Below, piece after piece: positions 25,340-34,731 of a DNA stretch of 64,000 nt. The notes under the pieces are model-generated. The model was not told where the DNA came from. It did not search any database and saw only the letters and a program-made list of their open reading frames with translations. Positions within the stretch are counted from its first letter, which is position 1; every line of letters begins with the position of its first letter. This DNA comes from Hoeflea prorocentri. Its GTDB lineage: Bacteria > Pseudomonadota > Alphaproteobacteria > Rhizobiales > Rhizobiaceae. Where the stretch lies: the NCBI RefSeq assembly GCF_027944115.1, contig NZ_JAPJZI010000001.1, positions 992,001 through 1,056,000 of the forward strand. The letters are read 5' to 3'. The position numbers were made by a program, and so were the translations under genes.

Positions 25340-26797
25340 ATGACACGGGCACTTATGCTTCAGGGAACCGGATCGGATGTCGGCAAGACAGTGCTTGTCG
25401 CCGGCCTGTGCCGCCTCGCTGCCAACCGGGGCCTGAAGGTTCGGCCCTTCAAGCCGCAAAACATGTCAAACAATGCCGCCGTTGCCGACGATGGCGGAGA
25501 AATCGGCCGCGCACAGTGGCTGCAGGCGCTTGCCTGCCGGGTCGAGCCTTCCGTGCATATGAACCCGGTTTTGCTCAAGCCACAGTCGGAATGCGGTTCG
25601 CAAGTGGTGGTTCATGGCAAGGTCCGGGGCCAGGCGCGGGGCCGCGATTATCAGCAACTGAAGCGCGGCCTTCTCGAAGCCGTCATGCAAAGCTGGGATG
25701 CCGTCCGGCGCGATGCCGACCTCGTCATCGTCGAGGGTGCGGGCTCTCCTGCGGAAATCAACCTGCGCGCCAATGATATCGCCAATATGGGTTTTGCGAC
25801 GGCGGCCAATGTGCCGGTCGTCCTTGTGGGCGATATCGACAGGGGCGGGGTCATAGCTTCACTGGTGGGCACCCACCGGATCCTCGCAGACGAGGACCGG
25901 AACATGATCCGCGGTTACCTCATCAACAAGTTTCGCGGTGACGTTTCGCTTTTTGAAGACGGCATCGCACGCATCGGCGAGTTTACCGGATGGCCCTGTT
26001 TCGGAGTCATTCCGTGGCTGGAAGAAGCCGGGCGTCTTCCGGCCGAGGATTCCGTGGTGCTGGAACGCATGGCGCGGGGCAAGGGGACAGCTCTGAAAGT
26101 CGCTGTTCCCGTGCTTGACCGTATCGCCAATTTTGACGATCTCGATCCGCTACAAGCCGAAGCCGATGTGGATGTGGTTATGGTGCGCGGCGGCGACGAC
26201 CTGCCAGAGGATGCCGGGCTTGTCGTCATTCCGGGATCGAAATCCACCATTTCCGATCTTGCTGCCTTTCGTCGCAACGGCTGGGATATGCAGCTTAAAG
26301 ACCATATTCGCCGTGGCGGCCATGTCGTCGGTATTTGCGGTGGATTGCAGATGCTCGGCCGTAAGGTCTTTGATCCGGAAGGCATCGAAGGTCCTGATGG
26401 CGAAGCCGATGGCCTCGGCCTTCTTGATATTGAAACTGTGCTGGAACCTGAGAAAACGGTTCGCAATGTCAAGGCGCATAGCGCGATCTTCGACGCCGCG
26501 ATGTCGGGGTACGAAATTCATCTTGGCCGGACCGAAGGGCCTGATTGCAACCGTCCCTTCTGTTTTATCGATGGGCGTCCGGACGGCGCCATATCGGGCG
26601 ATGGACGGGTCGGCGGAACATATCTTCACGGTCTCTTTGGCGCGGATGCATTTCGCCGCCGGTTTCTTTCAGGCTTCGGTATTGCTGCTGACGGACTGGA
26701 TTACCGGGCGCATGTGGACGAGGCGCTTGATGCAATCGCAACGCGTCTGGACAGTCTGATCGGACCACACTTGCCCGGCTTTAAAGAGCTTTCTTAA
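25340..26797 (+). CDS. cobQ: Cobyric acid synthase CobQ
   Basis: 485 residues from the ATG at 25,340 (MTRALMLQGTGSDVGKTVLV); the open frame reaches back to 25,256 but the family begins here. The ATP-dependent amidase fold shows PFKPQNMSNNA, GRAQWLQALACRVEPSVHMN and EGAGSPAEINLR. The class I glutamine amidotransferase domain has the nucleophile in GGHVVGICGGLQMLGRKV and the His/Glu part VGGTYLHGLFG. It amidates adenosylcobyrinic acid diamide at four side chains. It lies upstream of the riboswitch operon but not directly behind a riboswitch, and a GGDEF gene separates it from cobP. Confidence 0.96.
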   Translation: MTRALMLQGTGSDVGKTVLVAGLCRLAANRGLKVRPFKPQNMSNNAAVADDGGEIGRAQWLQALACRVEPSVHMNPVLLKPQSECGSQVVVHGKVRGQARGRDYQQLKRGLLEAVMQSWDAVRRDADLVIVEGAGSPAEINLRANDIANMGFATAANVPVVLVGDIDRGGVIASLVGTHRILADEDRNMIRGYLINKFRGDVSLFEDGIARIGEFTGWPCFGVIPWLEEAGRLPAEDSVVLERMARGKGTALKVAVPVLDRIANFDDLDPLQAEADVDVVMVRGGDDLPEDAGLVVIPGSKSTISDLAAFRRNGWDMQLKDHIRRGGHVVGICGGLQMLGRKVFDPEGIEGPDGEADGLGLLDIETVLEPEKTVRNVKAHSAIFDAAMSGYEIHLGRTEGPDCNRPFCFIDGRPDGAISGDGRVGGTYLHGLFGADAFRRRFLSGFGIAADGLDYRAHVDEALDAIATRLDSLIGPHLPGFKELS

Positions 26798-27074
26798 CAA
26801 TCCGCTAACTCTCTTTCATAAACCGGTGTTTGTCTTTTCACGCTATTGTGTAGGTAGTTTGCGCGACCGAAATGAAAATCGGCTCGCGTCCATACCTATC
26901 TAAGGTGTGGAAACAGCTGACCCGGACTGACCGGTGAAGCAGGTGAATGATTGTTGCATTGCCTTTGGGCTGGCACTCGCTTTGCTGCAGGTGCAGATCT
27001 GTTGTGATCATCCCAAAGGCAGGTCCGGGCGACAAAGCCGGACGAGATGGTGTATCGCTTTTGTGGAGATCAGG

Positions 27075-27872
27075 GTGACTAACCCGGGTTTGACTTTATT
27101 TGGTGTCGTAAAAAGCAGACTGCGCGCGGTCGTTGCCCGCTCGCTGTTGCTTCTGGTCGGAATCGTCATTCTGGCGCAGGGCGTCAACGCCCATTTCATG
27201 CCGCCGCTCACCGGTCCGGATTTGCTGGCCGACATCATACTTTGCCTTAAGATCACGCTGGTTGTTGCTGTTCCCTTTGTTCTTTATGTCGTCACGCTTC
27301 AGACACGTGCGGATATGCTGGCTGAACATTTTCGCATGCTTTCAAGAACGGATGCGCTGACAGGCCTTTTGAACCGACGCGCTTTTGTCGAATCCCAAAA
27401 AATGTCGAAGGATCAAGGAAGGAGAAAAGGACATTCAAAACGGGCTGACAGCAGGGCGCTGCTGGTAATCGACCTTGATCATTTCAAGCAGGTCAACGAT
27501 CAATTCGGACATGATGCCGGTGATGCCATCCTGGTTCAGGTGGCCGATCTGTTCCGCATCAATCTGCGGGCCGACGACGTTGTCGCGCGGCTGGGCGGTG
27601 AAGAATTTGCCGTGGCCTTGCAACGCGGAACCGTCCAGGAGACATGGAATGTCGCACAGCGCCTGCGCCAGGCGGTTGAACGCAATGTGTTCATCTACGG
27701 TGAAAACGAAATCCGGCTGACAATCAGCGTCGGCGTCGTTCGCTATGAGGGCGGCAAGTGTTTCGAAACCGCGCTGCGACAGGCCGATCTGCTGACCTAT
27801 AAATCCAAGAAGGACGGGCGCAACCGCGTCAGCTATGTCGACAACAAGTCAGGACTGGCCGCTGCCGCATAG
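27075..27872 (+). CDS. Membrane-anchored diguanylate cyclase (GGDEF domain)
   Basis: 265 residues from a GTG at 27,075 with GGAGATCAGG upstream; the frame is open back to 26,934. Two N-terminal membrane segments (LLLLVGIVILAQGV and IILCLKITLVVAVPFVLYVV) are followed by a short linker and a GGDEF domain starting RTDALTGLLNRRAFVES. The active-site motif reads LGGEEFAVAL (GGEEF), which is catalytically competent, and IDLDHFKQVNDQFGHDAGD precedes it. It should make cyclic di-GMP at the membrane. It lies between cobQ and the cob operon with no evident relation to them. Confidence 0.9.
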   Translation: MTNPGLTLFGVVKSRLRAVVARSLLLLVGIVILAQGVNAHFMPPLTGPDLLADIILCLKITLVVAVPFVLYVVTLQTRADMLAEHFRMLSRTDALTGLLNRRAFVESQKMSKDQGRRKGHSKRADSRALLVIDLDHFKQVNDQFGHDAGDAILVQVADLFRINLRADDVVARLGGEEFAVALQRGTVQETWNVAQRLRQAVERNVFIYGENEIRLTISVGVVRYEGGKCFETALRQADLLTYKSKKDGRNRVSYVDNKSGLAAAA

Positions 27873-27946
27873 AGGGGACATGTCCTTTCGGTCCTAAACA
27901 TTCCATTCAAAGACCGGCTTTAGAGCGCGAAGTACGTCAGTGCTGA

Positions 27947-27976
27947 TTGACACCCCTGTCCAACTGCGCCTATCAC
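27947..27976 (+). promoter_or_regulatory. Candidate sigma-70 promoter of the cob operon
   Basis: TTGACA (27,947-27,952), 18-base spacer and TATCAC (27,971-27,976), ending shortly before the cobalamin riboswitch. The -35 box is a consensus match. Confidence 0.5.
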
Positions 27977-28004
27977 TCCTAGTGCGAATGGTCCGCAATG
28001 GCAT

Positions 28005-28302
28005 AAAGCCAGGAGGATCAAAGGGAATGCGACGGGCGGACCCAAACCGGGCGCTTAAATCGCAGCCGACCCCGCGACTGTAGAGCGGATTGGCAATCCC
28101 TGCCGGAGAATGAAGGTGATCCGAATAGTCGGAGCATGTGGGTTTTCCGGTAAGCCACTGGAGTGGCGGCGCGATGAACCGGGTTGGACGCCTCTAGAAA
28201 TCTGCGAATCGTCCGCCTTCGCGCCGCAAACACTCTGGGAAGGTGAGGGACTGCCGGACCGGCCGATTGGCCGATCAATTCGTGAGCCAGGAGACCTGCC
28301 AT
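28005..28302 (+). ncRNA. Cobalamin riboswitch
   Basis: B12-element landmarks occur in the expected order: AAAGGGAATGCGACGGGCGG near 28,019, the B12 box GCCGACCCCGCGACTGTA (28,065-28,082), AAGCCACTGG (28,152-28,161), GGGAAGGTGAGGGAC near 28,238, and the closing segment GAGCCAGGAGACCTGCC (28,284-28,300). The 5' limit is approximate. It stands in front of cobP-cobW-cobN-cobO and should reduce their expression when adenosylcobalamin is plentiful. Confidence 0.92.
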
Positions 28303-28365
28303 TCGTAAGGGGCGTTTTTGCCCGCCTGAAAGGGACCTGTTCCCCGGCCGGACACGGAGGTTGCG

Positions 28366-28449
28366 ATGGCTGCACAAAATCTATTACCCGCCATTTTGGT
28401 GGTCACTGCGCATAATGTATCGGACGCTCACTGTTTCCCGTATCGATAG
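28366..28449 (+). CDS. Very short open frame after the riboswitch (27 residues)
   Basis: ATG at 28,366 with GGAGG seven bases upstream, product MAAQNLLPAILVVTAHNVSD then AHCFPYR, stop at 28,449. The ribosome site is the best in this stretch, so the riboswitch could control its translation. The His-rich end faintly recalls the C-terminus of CbtB cobalt transporters, but no membrane segment of proper length is present. It could be a leader peptide or a decayed gene. Confidence 0.35.
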   Translation: MAAQNLLPAILVVTAHNVSDAHCFPYR

Positions 28450-28463
28450 CGGGACGCGCGACC

Positions 28464-28568
28464 ATGATTATGCAATCTTCGCCCGCCGCGTCTGCGGCCG
28501 GCTGGCTCCTGGCATCTGACTGTCCGCCCGGTGGTTTGACGGCAAAGCGTTTGCGTGGACAGCCATGA
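28464..28568 (+). CDS. Short open frame overlapping the cobP start (34 residues)
   Basis: ATG at 28,464, product MIMQSSPAASAAGWLLASDC..., TGA at 28,566-28,568 inside the overlap ATGA with the cobP start. No strong ribosome site is visible. Such an overlap permits translational coupling, but the frame may be chance. Confidence 0.25.
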   Translation: MIMQSSPAASAAGWLLASDCPPGGLTAKRLRGQP

Positions 28569-29089
28569 CCACGCTCGGCCCTGGTGTGACGTTCATTCTC
28601 GGCGGTGCCCGCTCCGGTAAATCCGCCTTTGCCGAAGAGCTGGTGATTTCAAGCGGCCTTGAGGCGGTTTATCTGGCGACCGCTCAATCCCTCGACGGTG
28701 AAATGGAAGACCGTATCCAACGTCATCGCGATCGGCGCGGTGCTGACTGGAAGACTGTCGAGGAGCCCTTGGAGCTCGTCGCGTCCTTGCGCACGCAAGT
28801 GCGTCCAGGTCGCGCTGTTCTGGTTGATTGCCTGACGCTTTGGATAACCAACCTGATGCTCGCTGAGCGCGATATCGCTGCTGAAACACAGACGCTCATC
28901 GATCGGCTCAAGGATATCAGCGGTTCGGTTGTTCTGGTTTCCAACGAAGTGGGGCTCGGTATCGTTCCCGAAAACGCCATGGCACGCGCCTTTCGCGATC
29001 ATGCCGGGCATTTGCATCAACGTGTCGCATCATGTGCGCGCAACGTATTTTTTGTAGCGGCGGGCTTGCCGCTGAAAATGAAGGGTTGA
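28565..29089 (+). CDS. cobP: Adenosylcobinamide kinase/guanylyltransferase (CobP/CobU)
   Basis: 174 residues, usual family length. P-loop VTFILGGARSGKSAFAEEL at residues ~7-25, VYLATAQSLDGEMEDRIQRH and the guanylylated-His region HRDRRGADWKTVEEPLE, then VLVDCLTLWITNLML and VSNEVGLGIVPEN. It phosphorylates adenosylcobinamide and attaches GMP in the lower-loop assembly of cobalamin. First full gene after the cobalamin riboswitch; cobW begins four bases after its stop. Confidence 0.95.
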   Translation: MTTLGPGVTFILGGARSGKSAFAEELVISSGLEAVYLATAQSLDGEMEDRIQRHRDRRGADWKTVEEPLELVASLRTQVRPGRAVLVDCLTLWITNLMLAERDIAAETQTLIDRLKDISGSVVLVSNEVGLGIVPENAMARAFRDHAGHLHQRVASCARNVFFVAAGLPLKMKG

Positions 29090-29092
29090 ACA

Positions 29093-30166
29093 ATGCAGGG
29101 ACAGAAAATTCCCGCGACTGTGATTACCGGATTCCTTGGTGCCGGAAAGACCACAATGATCCGCCACCTGCTCAGCAAGGCAGACGGGAGACGCATTGCG
29201 CTGATCGTCAACGAGTTCGGCGATCTTGGCGTGGACGGTGATGTGCTGAAGGGATGCGGCGCTGAAAACTGTACGGAAGACGATATTGTCGAGCTGACCA
29301 ATGGCTGCATCTGCTGCACCGTTGCGGACGACTTCATACCGACGATGGAAAAACTCCTGGACCGGGACGAAAAGCCTGATCACATCGTCATTGAAACCTC
29401 CGGTCTCGCCTTGCCCCAGCCTCTGGTCGCCGCCTTTAACTGGCCGGGCATCAAACCGCGTGTCACCGTCGATGGCGTGATCACTGTTGTGGACAGTGCG
29501 GCTGTGGCCGATGGCAGGTTCGCCGAGGATCACGAGCGGCTCGATGCGCAACGCAGGGACGACGATGCGCTGGATCACGAAAGCCCGCTTGAAGAACTGT
29601 TTGAAGATCAATTGACCGCGGCTGACCTGATTGTCCTCAACAAGGCGGATCTGATTGACGATACACGTCTTGAAGCGGTTCGCAGCGATGTCGCGGTGCG
29701 GTCGAAGCGCAGCCCGGCTATGGTCACGGCCAAAGGCGGTGAGGTTCCGCCTGCTGTCCTTCTGGGGCTTGGCATGGAGAGCGAAGCCGATATCGCAAAC
29801 CGCAAGTCGCATCATGAACGCGCGCATGATGCCGCGCATGAGGCTGGTGAAGATCACCACCACGATCATGACGAGTTTGACAGTTTTGTTGTTGAGGCCG
29901 GTGCGATCGCCGATCCGGACCGGTTTATCGAACAACTGAAATCCATCATATCGGATCACGACGTGCTGCGGCTGAAGGGCTTTGCCGATGTGCCGGGCAA
30001 GCCGATGCGGCTTGTGATCCAGGCCGTCGGGACCCGTATCGATAGCTATTTCGACCGGCCCTGGTCGGTGGGCGAGGTGCGAGGCAGCCGGCTGGTTGTC
30101 ATCGGCCTTCATGATATCGACAAATCCACTATAGAAACGGCCATCCGGCAAGCGGCCGGCGGCTGA
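29093..30166 (+). CDS. cobW: CobW, GTP-dependent cobalt chaperone
   Basis: 357 residues. G3E GTPase: P-loop VITGFLGAGKTTMIRHLL, metal-binding NGCICCTVADDF (CxCC), ETSGLALPQPLV and NKADLID. A histidine-rich stretch HHERAHDAAHEAGEDHHHDH (residues ~240-260) is a metal-binding loop, and the CobW C-terminal domain follows (RLKGFADVPGKPMRLVIQAV). It is thought to load cobalt onto CobN for the chelatase step. It lies directly upstream of cobN, nine bases apart. Confidence 0.95.
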   Translation: MQGQKIPATVITGFLGAGKTTMIRHLLSKADGRRIALIVNEFGDLGVDGDVLKGCGAENCTEDDIVELTNGCICCTVADDFIPTMEKLLDRDEKPDHIVIETSGLALPQPLVAAFNWPGIKPRVTVDGVITVVDSAAVADGRFAEDHERLDAQRRDDDALDHESPLEELFEDQLTAADLIVLNKADLIDDTRLEAVRSDVAVRSKRSPAMVTAKGGEVPPAVLLGLGMESEADIANRKSHHERAHDAAHEAGEDHHHDHDEFDSFVVEAGAIADPDRFIEQLKSIISDHDVLRLKGFADVPGKPMRLVIQAVGTRIDSYFDRPWSVGEVRGSRLVVIGLHDIDKSTIETAIRQAAGG

Positions 30167-30174
30167 GAGACGAT

Positions 30175-33100
30175 ATGCATCTGCTGCTGGCGCAAAAGGG
30201 TACGATCTCCGACAGCGATGAGGCCGTCGATCTCGGCCAGTCGCCGGGCGACATTGTTTTCCTCAGCGCCGCCGACACGGAGCTTGCAAGCCTCGCAGCC
30301 GCGCAGGCAGGTCTCACCTCCTCGGCGCCGACACTGCGCCTTGCCAGCCTCATGACGCTGCGCCATCCGATGTCCGTTGACAGTTATGTCGAGCGGACGG
30401 CCAAACATGCGCGGCTGATCGTCGTGCGCGCATTGGGCGGCGCGAGCTACTTTTCCTATGCGCTTGAATGCCTGCACAGCTGTGCCGTGGCCAACGGCAT
30501 TGCCATGGCCGTATTGCCAGGCGACGACAAGCCGGATGACGGCCTTTCTTCGTTTTCGACCATGTCCGAAGGTGATGTTGAAGCGCTATGGCGTTATCTG
30601 GTTGAGGGCGGGGCGGCAAACACCGCGTCCTTTCTCACTTATTGCGCATGGCTTCTGGGCCGCGCCGACAAACCTGCCTCGGCAGTTCCTCTGCTCAAAT
30701 CCGGTCTTTGGTGGCCTGGGCTGGACACCCCGGCGCTGGCCGATATCGTCACGTCCGGAAATGAGCGGCCCGTCGTGCCGATCTGTTTTTACCGGGCGCT
30801 TGTGCAAAGCGGTCAAACCCAGCCGGTCGAGGCGCTTGTCAGCGCGCTGCAGGGCGAAGGCGTTCAACCGTTGCCGATTTTCATTTCGAGCCTGAAGGAT
30901 CCTGTGTCTGTCGCCACAGTGGAAGCCGTTTTCGGCGAATGTCCGCCTGACGTTGTTATCAATGCAACGGGGTTTGCGGTTTCCGCACCCGGCGGCGCGC
31001 GCAAGCCAACAGCTCTGGAAGCAACCGGAGCGGTCGTTCTTCAGGCCATATTTTCAGGATCCACCCATGAGACCTGGTCAGCATCCGCGCAAGGTCTCAG
31101 CGCCCGCGATCTGGCGATGAACGTCGCATTGCCGGAGGTTGATGGCCGTGTGCTCAGCCGAGCCGTGTCGTTCAAGTCTGCAGCCTCCTTTGATGAAAAG
31201 GTCGAAGCCAATATCGTTACGCATGTCGCAGAGCCGGATCGGGCCTTGTTTGTCGCCCGCCTTGCGGCCAATTGGGCATCCCTGCGCCGGGGCAAACCGG
31301 TAGAGCGCAGGGTTGCGCTCATTCTTGCCAACTATCCGAACCGGGACGGCCGGCTGGGAAACGGCGTCGGTCTTGATACGCCGGCGGGGACGATCGAAGT
31401 TCTTACAGCGATGGCGGCTGCCGGTTACGACGTTTCCGCACTGCCCGACGATGGCAACGTTCTGATGGATGTGCTGATGGAAGGGCCGACTAACGCCGCC
31501 GTGGATGCGCGTGCGATCCGCGAGACCATCAGCCGGACAGATTACCTTCAATTTTTCGATCAACTGCCGGAACCTGTGAGACGAGCCGTCAGCACCCGCT
31601 GGGGTGCGCCGGACGAGGATCCGTTTTTTGTGGGTGACAAAGAAGGCGGCCGGTTCGCCTTGCCGTTGATGCGGTTCGGCAATGTGATGGTCGGTATCCA
31701 GCCGGCGCGGGGCTACAATATCGATCCGAAGGATAGTTATCACTCACCCGATCTGGTGCCGCCGCACGGCTATCTGGCCTTCTATGCATTCTTGCGGACC
31801 TCGTTTGAAGCCGACGCAGTTGTCCATATGGGCAAACACGGCAATCTTGAATGGCTGCCCGGCAAGGCGCTCGCCCTGTCGCAGGATTGCTACCCGGAAG
31901 CCGTCTTTGGCCCCGTTCCGCATCTCTACCCCTTTATCGTCAACGATCCGGGTGAGGGGACACAGGCCAAGCGGCGGACATCGGCAGTGATTATCGATCA
32001 CCTGACACCGCCGCTGACAAGGGCCGGGAGTTACGGGCCGCTGAAGGATCTGGAAGCGCTGGTCGATGAGTATTACGAGGCGGCGGGCAGCGATCCGCGC
32101 CGGTTGCGGCTGCTGAAAGCGCAAATTCTCGATCTGGTGCGCGATATCGGGCTCGACAGCGATGCCGGGATCGCTACGGGAGACAGTGACGAGGCAGCGC
32201 TGGAAAAACTCGACGCCTATCTGTGCGATCTGAAGGAAATGCAGATACGCGACGGGCTTCACATTTTCGGTCGTTCTCCGGAAGGACGGTTGCGGGACGA
32301 CCTGATATGCGCCCTGGCGCGGGTTCCGCGTGGCATGGGCGAGGGGGGCGATGCCAGCCTGCAACGGGCGATTGCGGATGATCTGCAGCTCGGTTTCGAT
32401 CCGCTTGATTGCGCCATGGCGTCACCCTGGAGCGGTTCGCGCCCGCAATGGCTTCTGGACCTTTGCTCCGATCCGTGGCGCACGGCGGGCGACGCCGTTG
32501 AACGTATCGAACTGGCGGCACAGGAACTTGTGTCCGGCCGCAGGGAATGCCCTGCTGAGTGGACTGCGACGCAGCAGGTTCTGGAAGGTGTCAGTCAGGT
32601 GCTGGAACCAGCTTTGCGCCGCTGCGGAACGGCAGAGCTGGAGGGCTTGCTTTTGGGTCTCTCGGGGCGCTTCGTCGAGCCTGGGCCATCGGGTGCGCCG
32701 ACGCGCGGGCGGCCCGATGTCCTGCCGACCGGCCGCAATTTCTATTCCGTCGACAGCCGTAGCGTGCCGACGCCGGCTGCCTGGGAACTGGGCAGGAAAT
32801 CGGCAGAACTGCTTGTTGCCCGCTATACGCAGGACCATGGCGAATGGCCGACCTCTTTCGGTCTTACGGCGTGGGGCACCTCGAACATGCGTACTGGCGG
32901 GGATGATATTGCCCAGGCACTTGCGCTAATCGGCGCAAAGCCGGTGTGGGACAATGCCTCGCGCCGGGTGACGGGATATGAGGTCGTTCCGCTGGCGCTG
33001 CTCGACCGGCCGCGCATTGATGTGACGCTTCGCGTATCAGGCTTTTTCCGCGATGCGTTTCCGGAGCAGATTGCACTGTTCGACCGGGCGGTGCGGGCGA

Positions 33101-33939
33101 TTGGCGTGCTGGAAGAGGATGCTTCGGACAACCCCATTGCTGCCCGTATGAAGGCCGAACGTCAGGCCCTGGTGGATGATGGTGTGGATGAGCAACTTGC
33201 ATCCGAGCGCGCCGGATACCGTGTCTTCGGGTCAAAACCGGGTGCCTATGGCGCGGGTCTTCAGGCCTTGATCGATGAAGGCGGTTGGGAAGGCAGGCAG
33301 GATCTTGCCGAAGCCTATCTGGTCTGGGGCGGTTATGCCTATGGTGCCCATGCGGAAGGCAGGGCCGAACGCAATGCCTTGGAAAAACGGCTCGGCACGG
33401 TTGAGGCGGTGGTGCAAAACCAGGACAACCGGGAGCACGATCTGCTCGACAGCGACGATTATTACCAGTTCGAAGGCGGCATGACGGCTGCCGTTGAAGC
33501 GCTGTCCGGCAACCGGCCATCGGTTTTCCACAATGATCATTCGCGGCCTGCAAAGCCGGTGATCCGTACACTTGAAGAGGAAATCGCCCGGGTGGTGCGC
33601 GGCCGCGCGGTTAATCCGAAGTGGATCGACGGCGTTATGCGCCATGGTTACAAGGGCGCGTTTGAGATTGCGGCCACCGTCGACTATCTCTTCGCCTTCG
33701 CCGCGACAACGGGCGCGGTCCGCGACCACCATTTCGAGGCCGTCTATCAGGCCTTTATTCTTGATGATCGTGTCCGCGACTTTATCGAACAGAACAACCG
33801 TCCGGCCCTGCGCGAAATGGCGGCGCGGCTGGACGAGGCGATCACGCGCGGGCTATGGGTGCCGCGGTCCAACTCCGCGCAGTTCGATCTGCGCGCGCTC
33901 TCGGGAACCAGTGAAGAAAGGCGGTCCGGACATGGCTGA
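30175..33939 (+). CDS. cobN: Aerobic cobaltochelatase subunit CobN
   Basis: 1254 residues, normal for CobN. Characteristic motifs: RVALILANYPNRDGRLGNGV, GFNIDPKD-like GYNIDPKDSYHSPDLVPPHG, VVHMGKHGNLEWLPGKALAL, IVNDPGEGTQAKRRTSAVII and near the end GHYKGAFEIAATVDYLFA-like GYKGAFEIAATVDYLFAFAA. It inserts cobalt into hydrogenobyrinic acid diamide together with CobS and CobT, which are not in the window. This is the oxygen-dependent route, consistent with an aerobic organism. Its end overlaps cobO by eight bases. Confidence 0.96.
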   Translation: MHLLLAQKGTISDSDEAVDLGQSPGDIVFLSAADTELASLAAAQAGLTSSAPTLRLASLMTLRHPMSVDSYVERTAKHARLIVVRALGGASYFSYALECLHSCAVANGIAMAVLPGDDKPDDGLSSFSTMSEGDVEALWRYLVEGGAANTASFLTYCAWLLGRADKPASAVPLLKSGLWWPGLDTPALADIVTSGNERPVVPICFYRALVQSGQTQPVEALVSALQGEGVQPLPIFISSLKDPVSVATVEAVFGECPPDVVINATGFAVSAPGGARKPTALEATGAVVLQAIFSGSTHETWSASAQGLSARDLAMNVALPEVDGRVLSRAVSFKSAASFDEKVEANIVTHVAEPDRALFVARLAANWASLRRGKPVERRVALILANYPNRDGRLGNGVGLDTPAGTIEVLTAMAAAGYDVSALPDDGNVLMDVLMEGPTNAAVDARAIRETISRTDYLQFFDQLPEPVRRAVSTRWGAPDEDPFFVGDKEGGRFALPLMRFGNVMVGIQPARGYNIDPKDSYHSPDLVPPHGYLAFYAFLRTSFEADAVVHMGKHGNLEWLPGKALALSQDCYPEAVFGPVPHLYPFIVNDPGEGTQAKRRTSAVIIDHLTPPLTRAGSYGPLKDLEALVDEYYEAAGSDPRRLRLLKAQILDLVRDIGLDSDAGIATGDSDEAALEKLDAYLCDLKEMQIRDGLHIFGRSPEGRLRDDLICALARVPRGMGEGGDASLQRAIADDLQLGFDPLDCAMASPWSGSRPQWLLDLCSDPWRTAGDAVERIELAAQELVSGRRECPAEWTATQQVLEGVSQVLEPALRRCGTAELEGLLLGLSGRFVEPGPSGAPTRGRPDVLPTGRNFYSVDSRSVPTPAAWELGRKSAELLVARYTQDHGEWPTSFGLTAWGTSNMRTGGDDIAQALALIGAKPVWDNASRRVTGYEVVPLALLDRPRIDVTLRVSGFFRDAFPEQIALFDRAVRAIGVLEEDASDNPIAARMKAERQALVDDGVDEQLASERAGYRVFGSKPGAYGAGLQALIDEGGWEGRQDLAEAYLVWGGYAYGAHAEGRAERNALEKRLGTVEAVVQNQDNREHDLLDSDDYYQFEGGMTAAVEALSGNRPSVFHNDHSRPAKPVIRTLEEEIARVVRGRAVNPKWIDGVMRHGYKGAFEIAATVDYLFAFAATTGAVRDHHFEAVYQAFILDDRVRDFIEQNNRPALREMAARLDEAITRGLWVPRSNSAQFDLRALSGTSEERRSGHG

Positions 33940-34570
33940 AAAGTCTGACAAGCTGAAAAACCTCTCTGAAGAGGAACTCAATGCACGCCATGCGGAGAAG
34001 ATGAAGAAGAAGAAAGCGGCCCGCGACAAGATCATCGCCACCAAGACCATCGAAAAGGGTTTGACCATCGTCCACACGGGCAAGGGAAAGGGCAAGTCCA
34101 CCGCTGCGTTCGGTATGATATTCCGGGCGATCGGCAATGATATGAAGGTTGGTGTCGTCCAGTTCGTCAAAGGCAAATGGGGCACCGGCGAGCGCAAGGT
34201 GCTTGAGGCCTTCCCCGATCAGGTGACGCTCGCCACGATGGGCGAAGGTTTTACCTGGGAAACACAAGACCGCCAGCGCGACATCGATGCGGCACGCCAG
34301 GCCTGGGAAAAGGCGAAGGAGATGATCCTCGACGACGAGCACCAGATGGTGCTGTGCGATGAGTTGAACATCGTGCTTCGCTACGACTACCTGCCGATCG
34401 ACGAGATCATCGAAACGCTGAAACAGAAGCCTGAAATGAAGCATGTGATCATTACAGGCAGGAATGCGAAAGACGAGCTCATGGACTTCGCCGATCTCGT
34501 GACCGAAATGGAAATGGTCAAACACCCGTTCCGCTCAGGCGTGAAAGCCCAGGTCGGTATCGAATTTTAG
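33932..34570 (+). CDS. cobO: Cob(I)yrinic acid a,c-diamide adenosyltransferase CobO
   Basis: 212 residues from the ATG at 33,932, overlapping cobN by eight bases. A basic N-terminal helix (MKKKKAARDKIIATKTIEKG) precedes the P-loop IVHTGKGKGKSTAAFGMIFR. VGVVQFVKGKWGTGERKVLE, MVLCDELNIVLRYDYLPID and VIITGRNAKDELMDFADLVT complete the family. It attaches the 5'-deoxyadenosyl group to cobalt. It is the last gene of the riboswitch-controlled operon; no clear terminator follows before 34,700. Confidence 0.96.
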   Translation: MAEKSDKLKNLSEEELNARHAEKMKKKKAARDKIIATKTIEKGLTIVHTGKGKGKSTAAFGMIFRAIGNDMKVGVVQFVKGKWGTGERKVLEAFPDQVTLATMGEGFTWETQDRQRDIDAARQAWEKAKEMILDDEHQMVLCDELNIVLRYDYLPIDEIIETLKQKPEMKHVIITGRNAKDELMDFADLVTEMEMVKHPFRSGVKAQVGIEF

Positions 34571-34731
34571 TCCACTCTAACGGTTTTGGGTAAGGCAGTT
34601 GTGCTTCATTAGGGTTGCAGTTTGGCGTGTGACAACCATCCTTTGCGGTCTGTCCGAACACAGAGGCGTGACCTGATTCTGTATGTGCTTGGATTTCTGT
34701 AGCTGTCTTTTGATTGGTTGGAGTTTTAAGT

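Noticed and set aside
29030-30151. 373-residue minus-strand open frame opposite cobW
   Set aside because: Antisense to a fully recognised gene with no motif of its own.
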